From NCBI GenBank assembly GCA_944358495.1, contig CALVRF010000008.1:1-24754 (forward strand): 24,754 nt of DNA, in the 5' to 3' direction. Each line of letters starts with the position of its first letter. Positions within the stretch are counted from its first letter, which is position 1. Shown piece by piece: positions 1-8,041 of this stretch. The notes under the pieces are model-generated. The model made no database searches. It was given only the letters and a program-made list of their open reading frames with translations, and was not told the DNA's origin. The position numbers and the translations under genes are program-made. This stretch comes from an uncultured Bacilli bacterium. Lineage in GTDB: Bacteria; Bacillota_I; Bacilli_A; RF39; UBA660.

Positions 1-387
1 GATTTAAAACAAAAAGATATAGCTAAAACTTTAAAAGTTCACTTTTCAACTGTCTCTGGCTGGGAGACTGGCAAAGACACAATACCATTAAAACAATTAA
101 TAAAATATGCAAATCATTATAAAATATCTCTTGACTATTTATTGGGGTTTACTTCAAAAAATAAATATATTGAATTAGATGTCAATTTAAAAGAAGTAGG
201 CAAAAAACTTAGAATTTTAAGAAAACGTCATAGTTTCACACAAGAGCAAATTGCTGAAAGATTAAATACTAGTCAATCTGCTTATGCTCACTATGAAGGT
301 GGAATGTATTTAATTACAACTTATTTTTTATATGCTTTATTAAAAATTTATGGAGATGTTTCTGCAGATTATATATTTAAAAAATAA
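1..387 (+). CDS. Tandem-HTH XRE-family regulator, 5' end cut off by the window
   Basis: The reading frame is open from the first base and gives 128 residues before TAA. Two Cro/C1-type helix-turn-helix units follow each other. The first, about residues 1-48, has QKDIAKTLKVHFSTVSGWE and ends DYLLGF. The second, about 58-120, has RKRHSFTQEQIAERLNTS and SAYAHYE. Two XRE folds in one chain suggest a pseudo-dimeric DNA binder. A TTG at 142 could start a one-domain protein, but the frame runs unbroken through a full HTH motif upstream, so the true start lies before the window. Targets are unknown. No terminator is obvious before the next promoter at 411. Confidence 0.8.
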   Translation, partial: DLKQKDIAKTLKVHFSTVSGWETGKDTIPLKQLIKYANHYKISLDYLLGFTSKNKYIELDVNLKEVGKKLRILRKRHSFTQEQIAERLNTSQSAYAHYEGGMYLITTYFLYALLKIYGDVSADYIFKK

Positions 388-410
388 TATTCTATTTTGT
401 CTTCTATACT

Positions 411-438
411 TTTACAAAAAACACAAATATGTTATAAT
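411..438 (+). promoter_or_regulatory. Sigma-A-type promoter of the first GNAT gene
   Basis: TTTACA at 411-416 and TATAAT at 433-438 are separated by 16 bases, and a TG one base before the -10 makes it an extended -10. The ATG at 474 lies about 30 bases downstream, behind the purine-rich site AGAAAGGAAG. Confidence 0.75.
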
Positions 439-473
439 ACTATAACCGACAATTAAGAAAGGAAGAAAATATA

Positions 474-1019
474 ATGGATGTAATATATTTAGAGAAGCCA
501 AGCATTAAAAGACAACAAGATGCAATTAAATATATTGGCGAATTAAGGGAAAATAATTTACCATATTCTGGTACCGGATATTTAGAAAGATATATTAATG
601 AATATCAATTATGGTTAAAACTTTTAAAAAAGTATGAATCTCCTTTAACTTGTCCTAATGACGTTTGTCCAGGATTCACTTATTTTCTAATTAGGAAAAA
701 TGATAATAAAATCATTGGAATGATAAATATAAGAACAAAATTAATAGACAAAGTTAGATTACATGGTGGAAATATAGGGTATAGTATTAGGCCTTCAGAA
801 CAACACAAAGGTTATGGAAAAAGGATTTTAAAATTAGGATTAGATAAATGTAAAGAAATTGGAATGAACACATTAACAATAGTAACAAATAGCGAAAACA
901 TCGCATCTTCAAAAATTATTGAAAGTTGCAATGGAATTATGATTGATTCAGTTCCTAGCATAGAATATAATAAACAAGATGATATTATATACCAAGTCAT
1001 ATTAAAAAAAGGTTGCTAA
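474..1019 (+). CDS. GNAT-family N-acetyltransferase
   Basis: This 181-residue protein has the GNAT fold signature. A beta strand (NIGYSIRP) leads into the acetyl-CoA pyrophosphate loop QHKGYGKRIL at about residues 109-118, followed by LTIVTNSENIASSKIIE, the usual beta5/alpha4 segment. Length and order fit single-domain acetyltransferases that act on small amines or protein N-termini; the substrate cannot be read from sequence. The start follows a purine-rich site, and the gene has its own promoter, so it is a monocistronic unit. It faces another GNAT gene across a shared terminator, but the two proteins do not look like recent duplicates. Confidence 0.85.
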   Translation: MDVIYLEKPSIKRQQDAIKYIGELRENNLPYSGTGYLERYINEYQLWLKLLKKYESPLTCPNDVCPGFTYFLIRKNDNKIIGMINIRTKLIDKVRLHGGNIGYSIRPSEQHKGYGKRILKLGLDKCKEIGMNTLTIVTNSENIASSKIIESCNGIMIDSVPSIEYNKQDDIIYQVILKKGC

Positions 1020-1029
1020 ACCTTTTTTT
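1004..1029. terminator. Bidirectional terminator between convergent GNAT genes
   Basis: A perfect 10-bp stem (AAAAAAAGGT, 1004-1013, with ACCTTTTTTT, 1020-1029) encloses a 6-base loop. The A and T runs supply a U tail on either strand. It overlaps the stop codons of both genes. Confidence 0.8.
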
Positions 1030-1504
1030 AATTTAAGTTTCCATTAAATACAATCTCGTCATGACCTCTTGTATAATAACTATCTTTTATTTCAGTAATT
1101 TTCCAATCATAACGATACATAAAATGAAGGAAAAATTGAACTTTTGAGGCTGGCATAGTAATTAAAGGTTTTTTAGTGTCTAAATAATCGAATGCTTTAT
1201 TCATTAATGCTCTACCTATTCCCATATTTCTAGCATATTCAGCAATATAAAACGTGCAAATCTTTTTTTCATCATCCGTTTTCTTTACAAAAGCAGCTCC
1301 ACAAATATTATCATGTAATTGCACAAAAAATACTTCTCTATTACCTTTCCTAACACCAGGCAAATGGGTTTGATAATACCATTCATAATGGTGAGGATAA
1401 TCTTTGGTTAAATGATCTGTAACATAATATATTCGATTAGCTAATTTATTATAATTTTCATCATCAAAGATATATTTTGACAATCTTTCTATTTTATAAC
1501 TCAT
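1028..1504 (-). CDS. GNAT-family N-acetyltransferase, last gene of ABC-F/APH operon
   Basis: This 158-residue protein carries a GNAT core: CTFYIAEYARNMGIGRALM at about residues 83-101 is beta4 plus the acetyl-CoA loop (R/Q-x-x-G-x-G/A motif present as RNMGIG). AGGAG lies five bases before the ATG. It starts 8 bases after the stop of the APH-type kinase, so it is the third gene of a probable operon with the ABC-F ATPase and the kinase. That company suggests a role in drug modification, but the sequence does not identify a substrate. Transcription ends at the shared hairpin at 1004-1029. Confidence 0.82.
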   Translation of the reverse strand: MSYKIERLSKYIFDDENYNKLANRIYYVTDHLTKDYPHHYEWYYQTHLPGVRKGNREVFFVQLHDNICGAAFVKKTDDEKKICTFYIAEYARNMGIGRALMNKAFDYLDTKKPLITMPASKVQFFLHFMYRYDWKITEIKDSYYTRGHDEIVFNGNLN

Positions 1505-1512
1505 TGTTACTC

Positions 1513-2289
1513 CTATAAATATAATTGCATTAATAACATATAATAATCAAATTTAAATTTATCATAATCAAATCCTAGCTTATCAAGAAATTCTTGAACA
1601 TATTCTTCACCAAAATTTCTAATAATAGATCTTATAACAATCGCAATATCAAACCATCTATCCGCAATTCCACAATCACCAACATCAATAAATCCTGAAA
1701 ATTTTCCATCATCTGCAAATATATTAGGTAAACTAATATCTCCATGGCTAAAACACAAATCTTCAGCAAATTTATTTTTCTTTAAATAATCTAAAACGCC
1801 TTGTGCACTTCCAAATCTTTCCAACACTTTTTCATCGATATTTTCATCTTTTATTAAACCTTTTCTGATATTACTTTCTGCAATAGATAATTTATAATCC
1901 AAAGAAACATTAATTGGACAATTACAAATATCTACATTATATAATAATTTAAATGCTTCTACTATTATATCAATACCTTCAGATTGATGTTTCATATAAT
2001 AATCCGAGCAAACCATTTCACCTGGTATTTTTGTTGTTATTAAATATTCAATATCATCATATATTTCGCGAAAAGTTATTTTAGGAACAGGTAATTTATC
2101 TTGTAAATATTTGAGCTTGCTATATTCATCGTTAAGATATTCTTTCTTTCCAACCTTCAAAAAATAATCTTCTTTGTTTTTTATGATATGAAAAACTTGT
2201 GTATTTGAATATCCAATATTAATTTCTTCATATTCTGAATTATCTAAAAATTCCTCTACTTTTTTTGTTAACTTATATTTAAATGCCAC
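1513..2289 (-). CDS. APH(3')-type aminoglycoside phosphotransferase-like kinase
   Basis: This 258-residue protein matches the length and landmarks of APH(3') kinases. They are: the ATP-binding Lys in YFLKVG (K45), LPVPK at 66-70, the catalytic loop SHGDISLPNIF (D184, N189), the metal-binding Asp in GFIDVG (D202) and DRWFDIAIVIRSI (about 210-222). In APH(3')-IIIa the matching residues are K44, D190, N195 and D208 (recalled). All catalytic residues are present, so it is likely an active small-molecule kinase. An aminoglycoside is the default substrate, but another cluster product is possible. The start is GTG with AGGAGG seven bases upstream, 12 bases after the ABC-F stop, indicating co-transcription. 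Confidence 0.85.
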   Translation of the reverse strand: MAFKYKLTKKVEEFLDNSEYEEINIGYSNTQVFHIIKNKEDYFLKVGKKEYLNDEYSKLKYLQDKLPVPKITFREIYDDIEYLITTKIPGEMVCSDYYMKHQSEGIDIIVEAFKLLYNVDICNCPINVSLDYKLSIAESNIRKGLIKDENIDEKVLERFGSAQGVLDYLKKNKFAEDLCFSHGDISLPNIFADDGKFSGFIDVGDCGIADRWFDIAIVIRSIIRNFGEEYVQEFLDKLGFDYDKFKFDYYMLLMQLYL

Positions 2290-2301
2290 TAATTAGCCTC
2301 C

Positions 2302-3972
2302 TTATCTACGTCTTCCATTTGTCATATTATTTCTAGTTAACTCAAGTTGTTTTTCTTTTTGATGTTTATAATCATCATAATTACCAAGATATTCATCGAC
2401 TTTAGCATCCTCGATATATAAAATTCTTTGTGCAAGTTTATTAATAAAATATCTATCATGTGAAATGAACATCAATGTACCAGGATATTCAGCCAGTGCT
2501 TCTTCTAACATTTCCTTTGTATCTATATCAATGTGATTAGTTGGCTCATCAAGTACAAGAAAATTAGCATTCTTTTGAATTAACTCAAATAGTTTGAGTC
2601 TTACTTTTTCACCACCCGATAAACTTCCAACTCTTTTAAATACATTTTCTCCATAGAATAAAAACTTAGCCAATGAAGCTCGCAAGTGGGTTTCACTTCC
2701 ATTAAAATATTCTCTAGCGGTATCAAGAACAGTTGCAGTTTCATCTTCAAATTTAATCTCTTGCGGAATATAACCTATTGAAACATTACTTCCTAATTTA
2801 ATTTGACCATCTAAAATTTCTACATCACCAAGCATTGCTTTAACAAAAGTAGACTTTCCGCTTCCATTTTTTCCCATCATACAAACTTTATCACCAAATC
2901 TAACTTGAAAGTCTGCACCATCAAAGATTACTCTATCCCCCAAAATAATACCTAAGTCCTTAACATTTAAAACTTCTTTCCCTGATCTTTCACTAATTTG
3001 AAAATCTAATGGTAATTCTTTTTTTGTTTCAGGTTTATCTAGTAATTCTAACTTATCCAATCTCTTTTGAATACTGGCAGCTCTTTTGAAAAATCCAACA
3101 CCACCTGGATAAGCTAATTTTCCCCATTCTTGTAATTGTTTTATTTTCTTTTTCATGGCTTCAATTTGTTTTTGTTGATTTTTATAATCTTCAAACTCAG
3201 ACATTATTCTTCTTTCATTTTCTTCCAAATAATAAGAATAATTACCGTGAAAAATTTCAGACTTACCTCTTTCAATTAATACAGTTTTTGTCGCCACTTT
3301 ATCTAAAAAGTATCTATCATGAGAACTAATAACAACTGTACCCTTATATGTTTTTAGATATTCCTCAAGCCATTCTAGTGTATCAATATCCAAATGGTTG
3401 GTTGGCTCATCCAATAATAATATTGATGGTTCACTTAATATTAAGGAAGCTAAATTGACTATAGTTTTTTCACCACCACTTAATGTATTAAACTTTCTTT
3501 CCAGCATTTCCGGTTTTATCTTAAATCCTGTGCATATTTTATTAATTTTAGTGTCAATTTCATATCCGCCTAAAAACTCAAATTGATCTCTTAACTTACC
3601 ATATTTATGTAATAAATCATCTAATTCATCTGAGGTACAATGACTTAATTTTTCTTCTATCTCAAGAATTTTTTGCTCTATTTCATATATTTTTCCTAAA
3701 TCTCTTGTTAAAACTTGCCTAACAGTACAATTATCATCTACCTCAGGTGGTGTTTGTGTTAATAACCCAATACTATCACCTTTTCGTATTGAAACCGTAC
3801 CAGAAGACGCTTTTTCTATTCCTGCAATAATTTTAAGTAATGTAGTTTTCCCACACCCATTTGGGCCAATAAGAGCTACTCTCTCCCCAGATGTAACATC
3901 TAAGTCAAATTCATCTAACACTTTGTTAAAGCCATAGCTTTTGACAGCTTTACTAAGATTAATCTCCAACAT
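2302..3972 (-). CDS. ABC-F family ATPase (ribosome protection / translation factor type)
   Basis: Two ABC domains lie in one soluble chain with no membrane segment. Domain 1 has Walker A GPNGCGKTT (about residue 40), signature LSGGEK and Walker B LLLDEPTNHLD. Domain 2 has Walker A GKNGSGKST, signature LSGGEK and LVLDEPTNHID. Between them is a charged coiled-coil interdomain linker (about 245-330), the part that enters the ribosomal E site in ABC-F proteins. Members either displace antibiotics from the peptidyl-transferase centre or tune translation. An in-frame ATG at 3981 directly abuts the GGA of the ribosome binding site, so I prefer the ATG at 3972 (MLEINL), nine bases from it. The gene heads an operon with an APH-type kinase and a GNAT. 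Its promoter sits in the end of the upstream biosynthetic operon, whose reading could continue into it. Confidence 0.88.
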   Translation of the reverse strand: MLEINLSKAVKSYGFNKVLDEFDLDVTSGERVALIGPNGCGKTTLLKIIAGIEKASSGTVSIRKGDSIGLLTQTPPEVDDNCTVRQVLTRDLGKIYEIEQKILEIEEKLSHCTSDELDDLLHKYGKLRDQFEFLGGYEIDTKINKICTGFKIKPEMLERKFNTLSGGEKTIVNLASLILSEPSILLLDEPTNHLDIDTLEWLEEYLKTYKGTVVISSHDRYFLDKVATKTVLIERGKSEIFHGNYSYYLEENERRIMSEFEDYKNQQKQIEAMKKKIKQLQEWGKLAYPGGVGFFKRAASIQKRLDKLELLDKPETKKELPLDFQISERSGKEVLNVKDLGIILGDRVIFDGADFQVRFGDKVCMMGKNGSGKSTFVKAMLGDVEILDGQIKLGSNVSIGYIPQEIKFEDETATVLDTAREYFNGSETHLRASLAKFLFYGENVFKRVGSLSGGEKVRLKLFELIQKNANFLVLDEPTNHIDIDTKEMLEEALAEYPGTLMFISHDRYFINKLAQRILYIEDAKVDEYLGNYDDYKHQKEKQLELTRNNMTNGRRR

Positions 3973-3998
3973 ATACTTCATTCCTTTCTTGGTTTAGT

Positions 3999-4026
3999 AT
4001 TATATCATTTTTTAATGTTTTTTCAA
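3999..4026 (-). promoter_or_regulatory. Promoter of ABC-F/APH/GNAT operon
   Basis: On the minus strand TTGAAA (4021-4026) and TATAAT (3999-4004) are 16 bases apart. The -35 lies inside the last codons of the RdgB-like gene. The expected leader is only about 20 bases, too short for the attenuating leader peptides seen before some ABC-F genes. Confidence 0.75.
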
Positions 4027-4623
4027 ACCATTAAGAGTTGTCACAATAAAATTGTGTATTTCCTTATTACAACTTTCATTTAATCTCATATTCTCTTCAT
4101 CAGTTAGCTCAACTGTATATTTGTTATATTCGGGAGTTATTGAAATCGAATCAAGCGGATAACCCTCATTTCTGAGTTTATGTACCTTGTTAGTAAAAAT
4201 TTTTTTTATTTTATATTTATAAGTAAAAATATTTCCATTGTTATCGGCAATAGCAATATCTTTTATCCAATAACCATTTAGCAATCCGCCATAGTCACTT
4301 ATTAAAGATTTATAATATTCAATCCTTTCTTCTTCTGACAGTTTTTTACCATTAACAGTATTTACATTTACACCAGGCTGTTTTTCATCTGGTATATTAT
4401 CAAAATACAAACCTGTGTCTTCAGAAATAGTTATATAATTCGATAATTTATTGTATTCTTTAACTTTTTTAATAGCTATTTCTTTTGAGTTTTTTCCAAC
4501 TTCTTTGACATCATAATCAATTCCAAGCTCATCTAAACCAACAATTTTTACGCCATCTTCTTTAAGCATATTTCTATATAACTGCAGTTTAGATTTATTA
4601 TGTGTCGCAAATAATACTTCCAT
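4012..4623 (-). CDS. RdgB/HAM1-like nucleoside triphosphate pyrophosphatase
   Basis: This 203-residue protein begins VLFATHNKSKLQLY, the substrate-binding N-terminus of HAM1/RdgB enzymes. It carries ISEDTGLYFD (about 65-74) and a PGVNV segment, matching the family's SEDSGL...PG pattern. Family members hydrolyse (d)NTPs, typically ITP or XTP, to the monophosphate and pyrophosphate. The C-terminal half is more divergent, so substrate preference may differ from housekeeping RdgB. Its ATG follows the stop of the short DegT gene with no gap (TAAATG), making it the last gene of the ten-gene operon. Supplying a nucleoside monophosphate to the N-glycosidase encoded upstream is one possible role (inference). 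Confidence 0.78.
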   Translation of the reverse strand: MEVLFATHNKSKLQLYRNMLKEDGVKIVGLDELGIDYDVKEVGKNSKEIAIKKVKEYNKLSNYITISEDTGLYFDNIPDEKQPGVNVNTVNGKKLSEEERIEYYKSLISDYGGLLNGYWIKDIAIADNNGNIFTYKYKIKKIFTNKVHKLRNEGYPLDSISITPEYNKYTVELTDEENMRLNESCNKEIHNFIVTTLNGLKKH

Positions 4624-5583
4624 TTACATTATTCCTTTCATTTTATTTTGTAATTTTTTTATATTTCTTATCTTATTTCCTCTAGTTCTAATAAAAATTA
4701 TTTTTTTATCATCTCTATCATTTTTATTAATATATTTAAATGTTTTATTTTCTAAAAATGGTAAATCTTTAAGTTCTATAGGATGCGGCAATTGATATTT
4801 TACCTTACATTTATCTAAAATATTTATAAAAACTTTAAAATTCTCATTATCTACAATCACAGGATAACGATGCCAAACGTAATTATTTTCCTCCTCCAGA
4901 ACAACTGTAATAAAATGATAATCATTTAAAAATGTTAATTTTTGTGCTATCTTTCGCTGATATTTAACAATAGTATCAGCCTTCTTTATCAACTTCTTGA
5001 AATTTATATTATAACTATCTGTCAAATAATATGGTAACATATTTTTCTTGTTATTTCTACTATCATTGTCATAAAAATCTATATAATTATTAATTTCGAG
5101 ATTGCTTAAAATCGCTCCCCCATGTCCGTAGCTTAATGGTTTAGTTTTCCCAAATGAAGTTATTACAATATCACTATACTCTCCTATCTTTTGACGTTTA
5201 ATATGTATATCCCATGCTTGTGCAATATCTTCTATTATTGGAATGTTCGGAAAAGACTCTTTTATTGTTTTAATGTCTTGACCTAAGCCATATTGATGAA
5301 CCATAATCATACATTTAATGTTTTCTTTATAAATAACATCTTTTATATCATCATAACTAAAAGTAAAGCGATTTTTGGGTTCCACTATAATAGGAACAGC
5401 ACCAACTCTAATTATTGCATTGATTATAGAATTACAGACAGATGAAGCTACTAAAACAGCATCATTTTTTTTGATTTTTAACATAAATAATGCACTTTCT
5501 ATAGCTAAAGTTCCAGAATAAACAATAATACAATTTTTTTTATTTGTCCTTTCACATAACAATTTTAAATAAGAATCTTTCAT
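4624..5583 (-). CDS. Short DegT/DnrJ/EryC1-type PLP enzyme
   Basis: This 319-residue protein shows the DegT fold. VYSGTLAIESAL (about 21-32) is the phosphate-binding turn, PIIEDIAQAWD (115-125) holds the Asp that contacts the pyridine nitrogen, and SFGKTKPLSYGHGG (143-156) holds the Schiff-base Lys, best placed at K148 by spacing to the GG. The usual Glu of GEGG is His here. It is clearly shorter than the roughly 380-400 residues typical of the family and lacks the usual N-terminal arm. It may therefore be a specialised aminotransferase, or a subunit that pairs with the full-length DegT enzyme of the same operon. The start ATG overlaps the upstream stop by one base (TAATG), with GAGGAG eight bases before it. 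Confidence 0.8.
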   Translation of the reverse strand: MKDSYLKLLCERTNKKNCIIVYSGTLAIESALFMLKIKKNDAVLVASSVCNSIINAIIRVGAVPIIVEPKNRFTFSYDDIKDVIYKENIKCMIMVHQYGLGQDIKTIKESFPNIPIIEDIAQAWDIHIKRQKIGEYSDIVITSFGKTKPLSYGHGGAILSNLEINNYIDFYDNDSRNNKKNMLPYYLTDSYNINFKKLIKKADTIVKYQRKIAQKLTFLNDYHFITVVLEEENNYVWHRYPVIVDNENFKVFINILDKCKVKYQLPHPIELKDLPFLENKTFKYINKNDRDDKKIIFIRTRGNKIRNIKKLQNKMKGIM

Positions 5584-7061
5584 TATTTCAACTCCTCAAT
5601 CGCCTTTTTGATTAATATTAATGCAGAAATAATACTTTTATCATCAATAGCAAATGTTAATCTAACTACTAGTTCATCATATGGCCACATAATAGCACTT
5701 CCAGGTATCACTTTTGTATGAGCTTTATTAAATAGAAATTTAAACAAGTCAATATCATCTTGTATAACATTATCTTCATATTTCATTCCTCTTATTTTAG
5801 TGAAATTTAATATTGTGAAAAAACCGGATTCAGGTTCTAAATTTTCAGGAAAATTTATCAAACTAACCCCAGATAAAACAAAATCAACTTCATTTTTATC
5901 TACACATTTCATTATTCTCTCTTTAACTTTTTTTTGATATTTTTTATCTACACAATCAATACCATCCACTATAGCCTTAATTATTAAATACTTTATTTTA
6001 TACTCTTCAATTAGTTCAGTAATATAGCTTTGATAATAATCATTTCTCTTTTTGTTTGTATTAAATGTTCCTGTTAAAGCAGCGATTGTTAGAATAGACA
6101 TAGAATCCATAATATGAAAAATTTTATCCTGCATTGATTTAATCAAATATTTATTAGCAACTACAACTCCACCCCGTATTCCTGCAAGGCCAAATGACTT
6201 AGACAAACCAAATAAGGTAATTGTATTATCAAATAAATAGTCATTGGTTGCAATAGGCAATGCCATATCAGAAATATCATAAGTCAAATCTCTATATACC
6301 ATATCATCAATAATGAACATATCATATTTCTTACAACAACTGCCCAATTCATATAATAATTCTTTTTCATTTGTTCCCATTACTTTGCCGGTTGGATTAT
6401 GTGGATTTAAATTTAGGTATGCAATTACTCTATTTTTCTTTTCTATAGAATTATTAATATTTTCAATTAAATTAGAAAGTTCTTCTATATTTATTAAATA
6501 GTCATTTTCTTTTTTTAAAGGAATTGATACTATTTTTATTCCTAACCGTTCTGGCATAAAATCAAACAATCCATAATTAGGCTCAGGAACGATAATAACA
6601 TCTCCAGGATTAGCAATTAATTCCAGTAATATCGAAAATGCGTGTGTAGTTGATGCAGTAAAAACTATATTTTGATAGCTCAATTCTTCACCATCTTCAT
6701 TTTTCGATATATTTAACGACTTACAATACTCTGCAACAATTGTGCGATCTTCTATAGTCCCTGCAGTTTGTGGATACTCAAAAAGATTATTCCCGTTTAA
6801 CACTTCATTCATCTTATCTATTGCGGGTTTAAATGGTTTATATTTTATCGGATCCCCACTGGTAAAACTATAATAGTCACTTTTGTTAAATGTGAAAAAT
6901 TCTGGCTGACTTTTTATCTTATAATATTCTTGAATTTTTTTTACTTTTTCGCTAAAAGCAAAATTTTCTCCTATTATATCAACACTTGGTAGTGTTTCCA
7001 ATGAAGATTTCTCTTTTAAATACGAATTTTTATTCATAATTCTCTCATATAATTTTTTCAT
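5583..7061 (-). CDS. Class I/II PLP-dependent aminotransferase
   Basis: Starting at the ATG at 7061, which GAGG precedes by eight bases, the protein has 492 residues. The frame is open further upstream, but that extension would overlap the preceding gene and looks non-coding. The fold-type I aminotransferase landmarks are present: NPHNPTG (219-225), IIDDMVYRD with the PLP-binding Asp and Tyr (about 250-258), and LFGLSKSFGLAGIRGG with the Schiff-base Lys K288. It is about 90 residues longer than an ordinary aspartate-type aminotransferase. The extra length is an N-terminal extension of about 60 residues and an insertion near 375-400. It probably makes or modifies an amino-acid building block for the operon's product; the substrate is not readable from sequence. 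Confidence 0.85.
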   Translation of the reverse strand: MKKLYERIMNKNSYLKEKSSLETLPSVDIIGENFAFSEKVKKIQEYYKIKSQPEFFTFNKSDYYSFTSGDPIKYKPFKPAIDKMNEVLNGNNLFEYPQTAGTIEDRTIVAEYCKSLNISKNEDGEELSYQNIVFTASTTHAFSILLELIANPGDVIIVPEPNYGLFDFMPERLGIKIVSIPLKKENDYLINIEELSNLIENINNSIEKKNRVIAYLNLNPHNPTGKVMGTNEKELLYELGSCCKKYDMFIIDDMVYRDLTYDISDMALPIATNDYLFDNTITLFGLSKSFGLAGIRGGVVVANKYLIKSMQDKIFHIMDSMSILTIAALTGTFNTNKKRNDYYQSYITELIEEYKIKYLIIKAIVDGIDCVDKKYQKKVKERIMKCVDKNEVDFVLSGVSLINFPENLEPESGFFTILNFTKIRGMKYEDNVIQDDIDLFKFLFNKAHTKVIPGSAIMWPYDELVVRLTFAIDDKSIISALILIKKAIEELK

Positions 7062-7071
7062 AATATCAGCC

Positions 7072-8040
7072 TCATTTTTCGTAATATTTATACATATTGC
7101 TATATAATTCGTTTTTATTATTTTTAGAATAATGTAAATTATAATATCTAGCTTGATAGGCTCCAAAAGAAATATTATAATTTTCTACAGTTTCATAAAC
7201 AGAACCCTCAAAATCTATATAAGCAAGTTTCTTTACTTCTTTTAAATATTTAAAAATATTATAGTACAAAAATGATATAGCCCCTACATCATAGTTACTA
7301 TCAAAATATGAATATAAAATATATGCAGTTTTACTATCCCATGCCATATATACTGCGCCATATATTATATCGCCTTTTTTAGCAATAAAACACATTCCCC
7401 TATCCACATCAATTGATTTTTTTATATATTTTTCTACAAATTTAGCAGATGATGGGAAATTATATTTTTTCTCCCATTCTACACATTTTTCTGGCGAAAA
7501 ATATTTCATTTCAGAGTCAAGATAAAATTCTAAACTACCTTTTATTGCTTTCTTTATTTCTTTTTTTCTATCATGACCAAATCCATTATATATATCATCG
7601 ATAGTATTACCTAAGTCTATTTTATAAGTATATCTTACTTCTGGTATTATATCCTTACGTATAAATGGCATTACATCTATAATTTTTTCATCAATAGAAA
7701 AACTAAAATCTGTAAATTTTTCTTTTAGGTAATCGGCAAGCAAACTTTCAATTATCCTAATATATTTTATCCTTCTCCTAGTTGTACTTGGAACATTAAA
7801 AAATACCGGTCCACCATATGGAATATACATAGTATTTTGGCATATATTAGTGCCATCTTCATTTAAAAATAATGGCATAAATCCTACAAGTATATTTTTA
7901 TCGTTTACAAATTTAATTATTTTATTGGCATTCTTTAACTTCATAAACCATGAATATGCAAAGCAGGTTCCATTATAACTTTTGTCTATTAATTCATCTA
8001 TATTAGGAATAGAATCAATTGTATCTTCAATTAACTTCAT
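7072..8040 (-). CDS. FemAB/GNAT-fold acyl- or aminoacyltransferase (GNAT_acetyltransf_6-like)
   Basis: From the ATG at 8040 the product has 322 residues. The C-terminal half shows the FemAB-like GNAT pattern: an Arg/Lys-rich helix (GHDRKKEIKKAIKG), then a strand-rich segment with GMCFIAKKGDIIYGAVYMAW, and a terminal helix followed by YIDFEGS. Proteins of this group transfer an acyl group or an amino acid, often from aminoacyl-tRNA, to an amine. GTG and ATG codons at 8055-8049 are possible starts, but they overlap the upstream gene; GGTGA sits eight bases before 8040. The gene follows a second protein of the same fold with a one-base gap. No membrane segment is seen. A peptide-bond-forming step in natural-product assembly, or a cell-wall ligase, are the main options. 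Confidence 0.7.
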   Translation of the reverse strand: MKLIEDTIDSIPNIDELIDKSYNGTCFAYSWFMKLKNANKIIKFVNDKNILVGFMPLFLNEDGTNICQNTMYIPYGGPVFFNVPSTTRRRIKYIRIIESLLADYLKEKFTDFSFSIDEKIIDVMPFIRKDIIPEVRYTYKIDLGNTIDDIYNGFGHDRKKEIKKAIKGSLEFYLDSEMKYFSPEKCVEWEKKYNFPSSAKFVEKYIKKSIDVDRGMCFIAKKGDIIYGAVYMAWDSKTAYILYSYFDSNYDVGAISFLYYNIFKYLKEVKKLAYIDFEGSVYETVENYNISFGAYQARYYNLHYSKNNKNELYSNMYKYYEK

Positions 8041-8041
8041 A

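Noticed and set aside
142..387. Single-HTH protein starting at TTG 142
   Set aside because: The frame is open to base 1 and encodes a second complete HTH unit upstream, so the gene is a tandem-HTH protein cut by the window edge.
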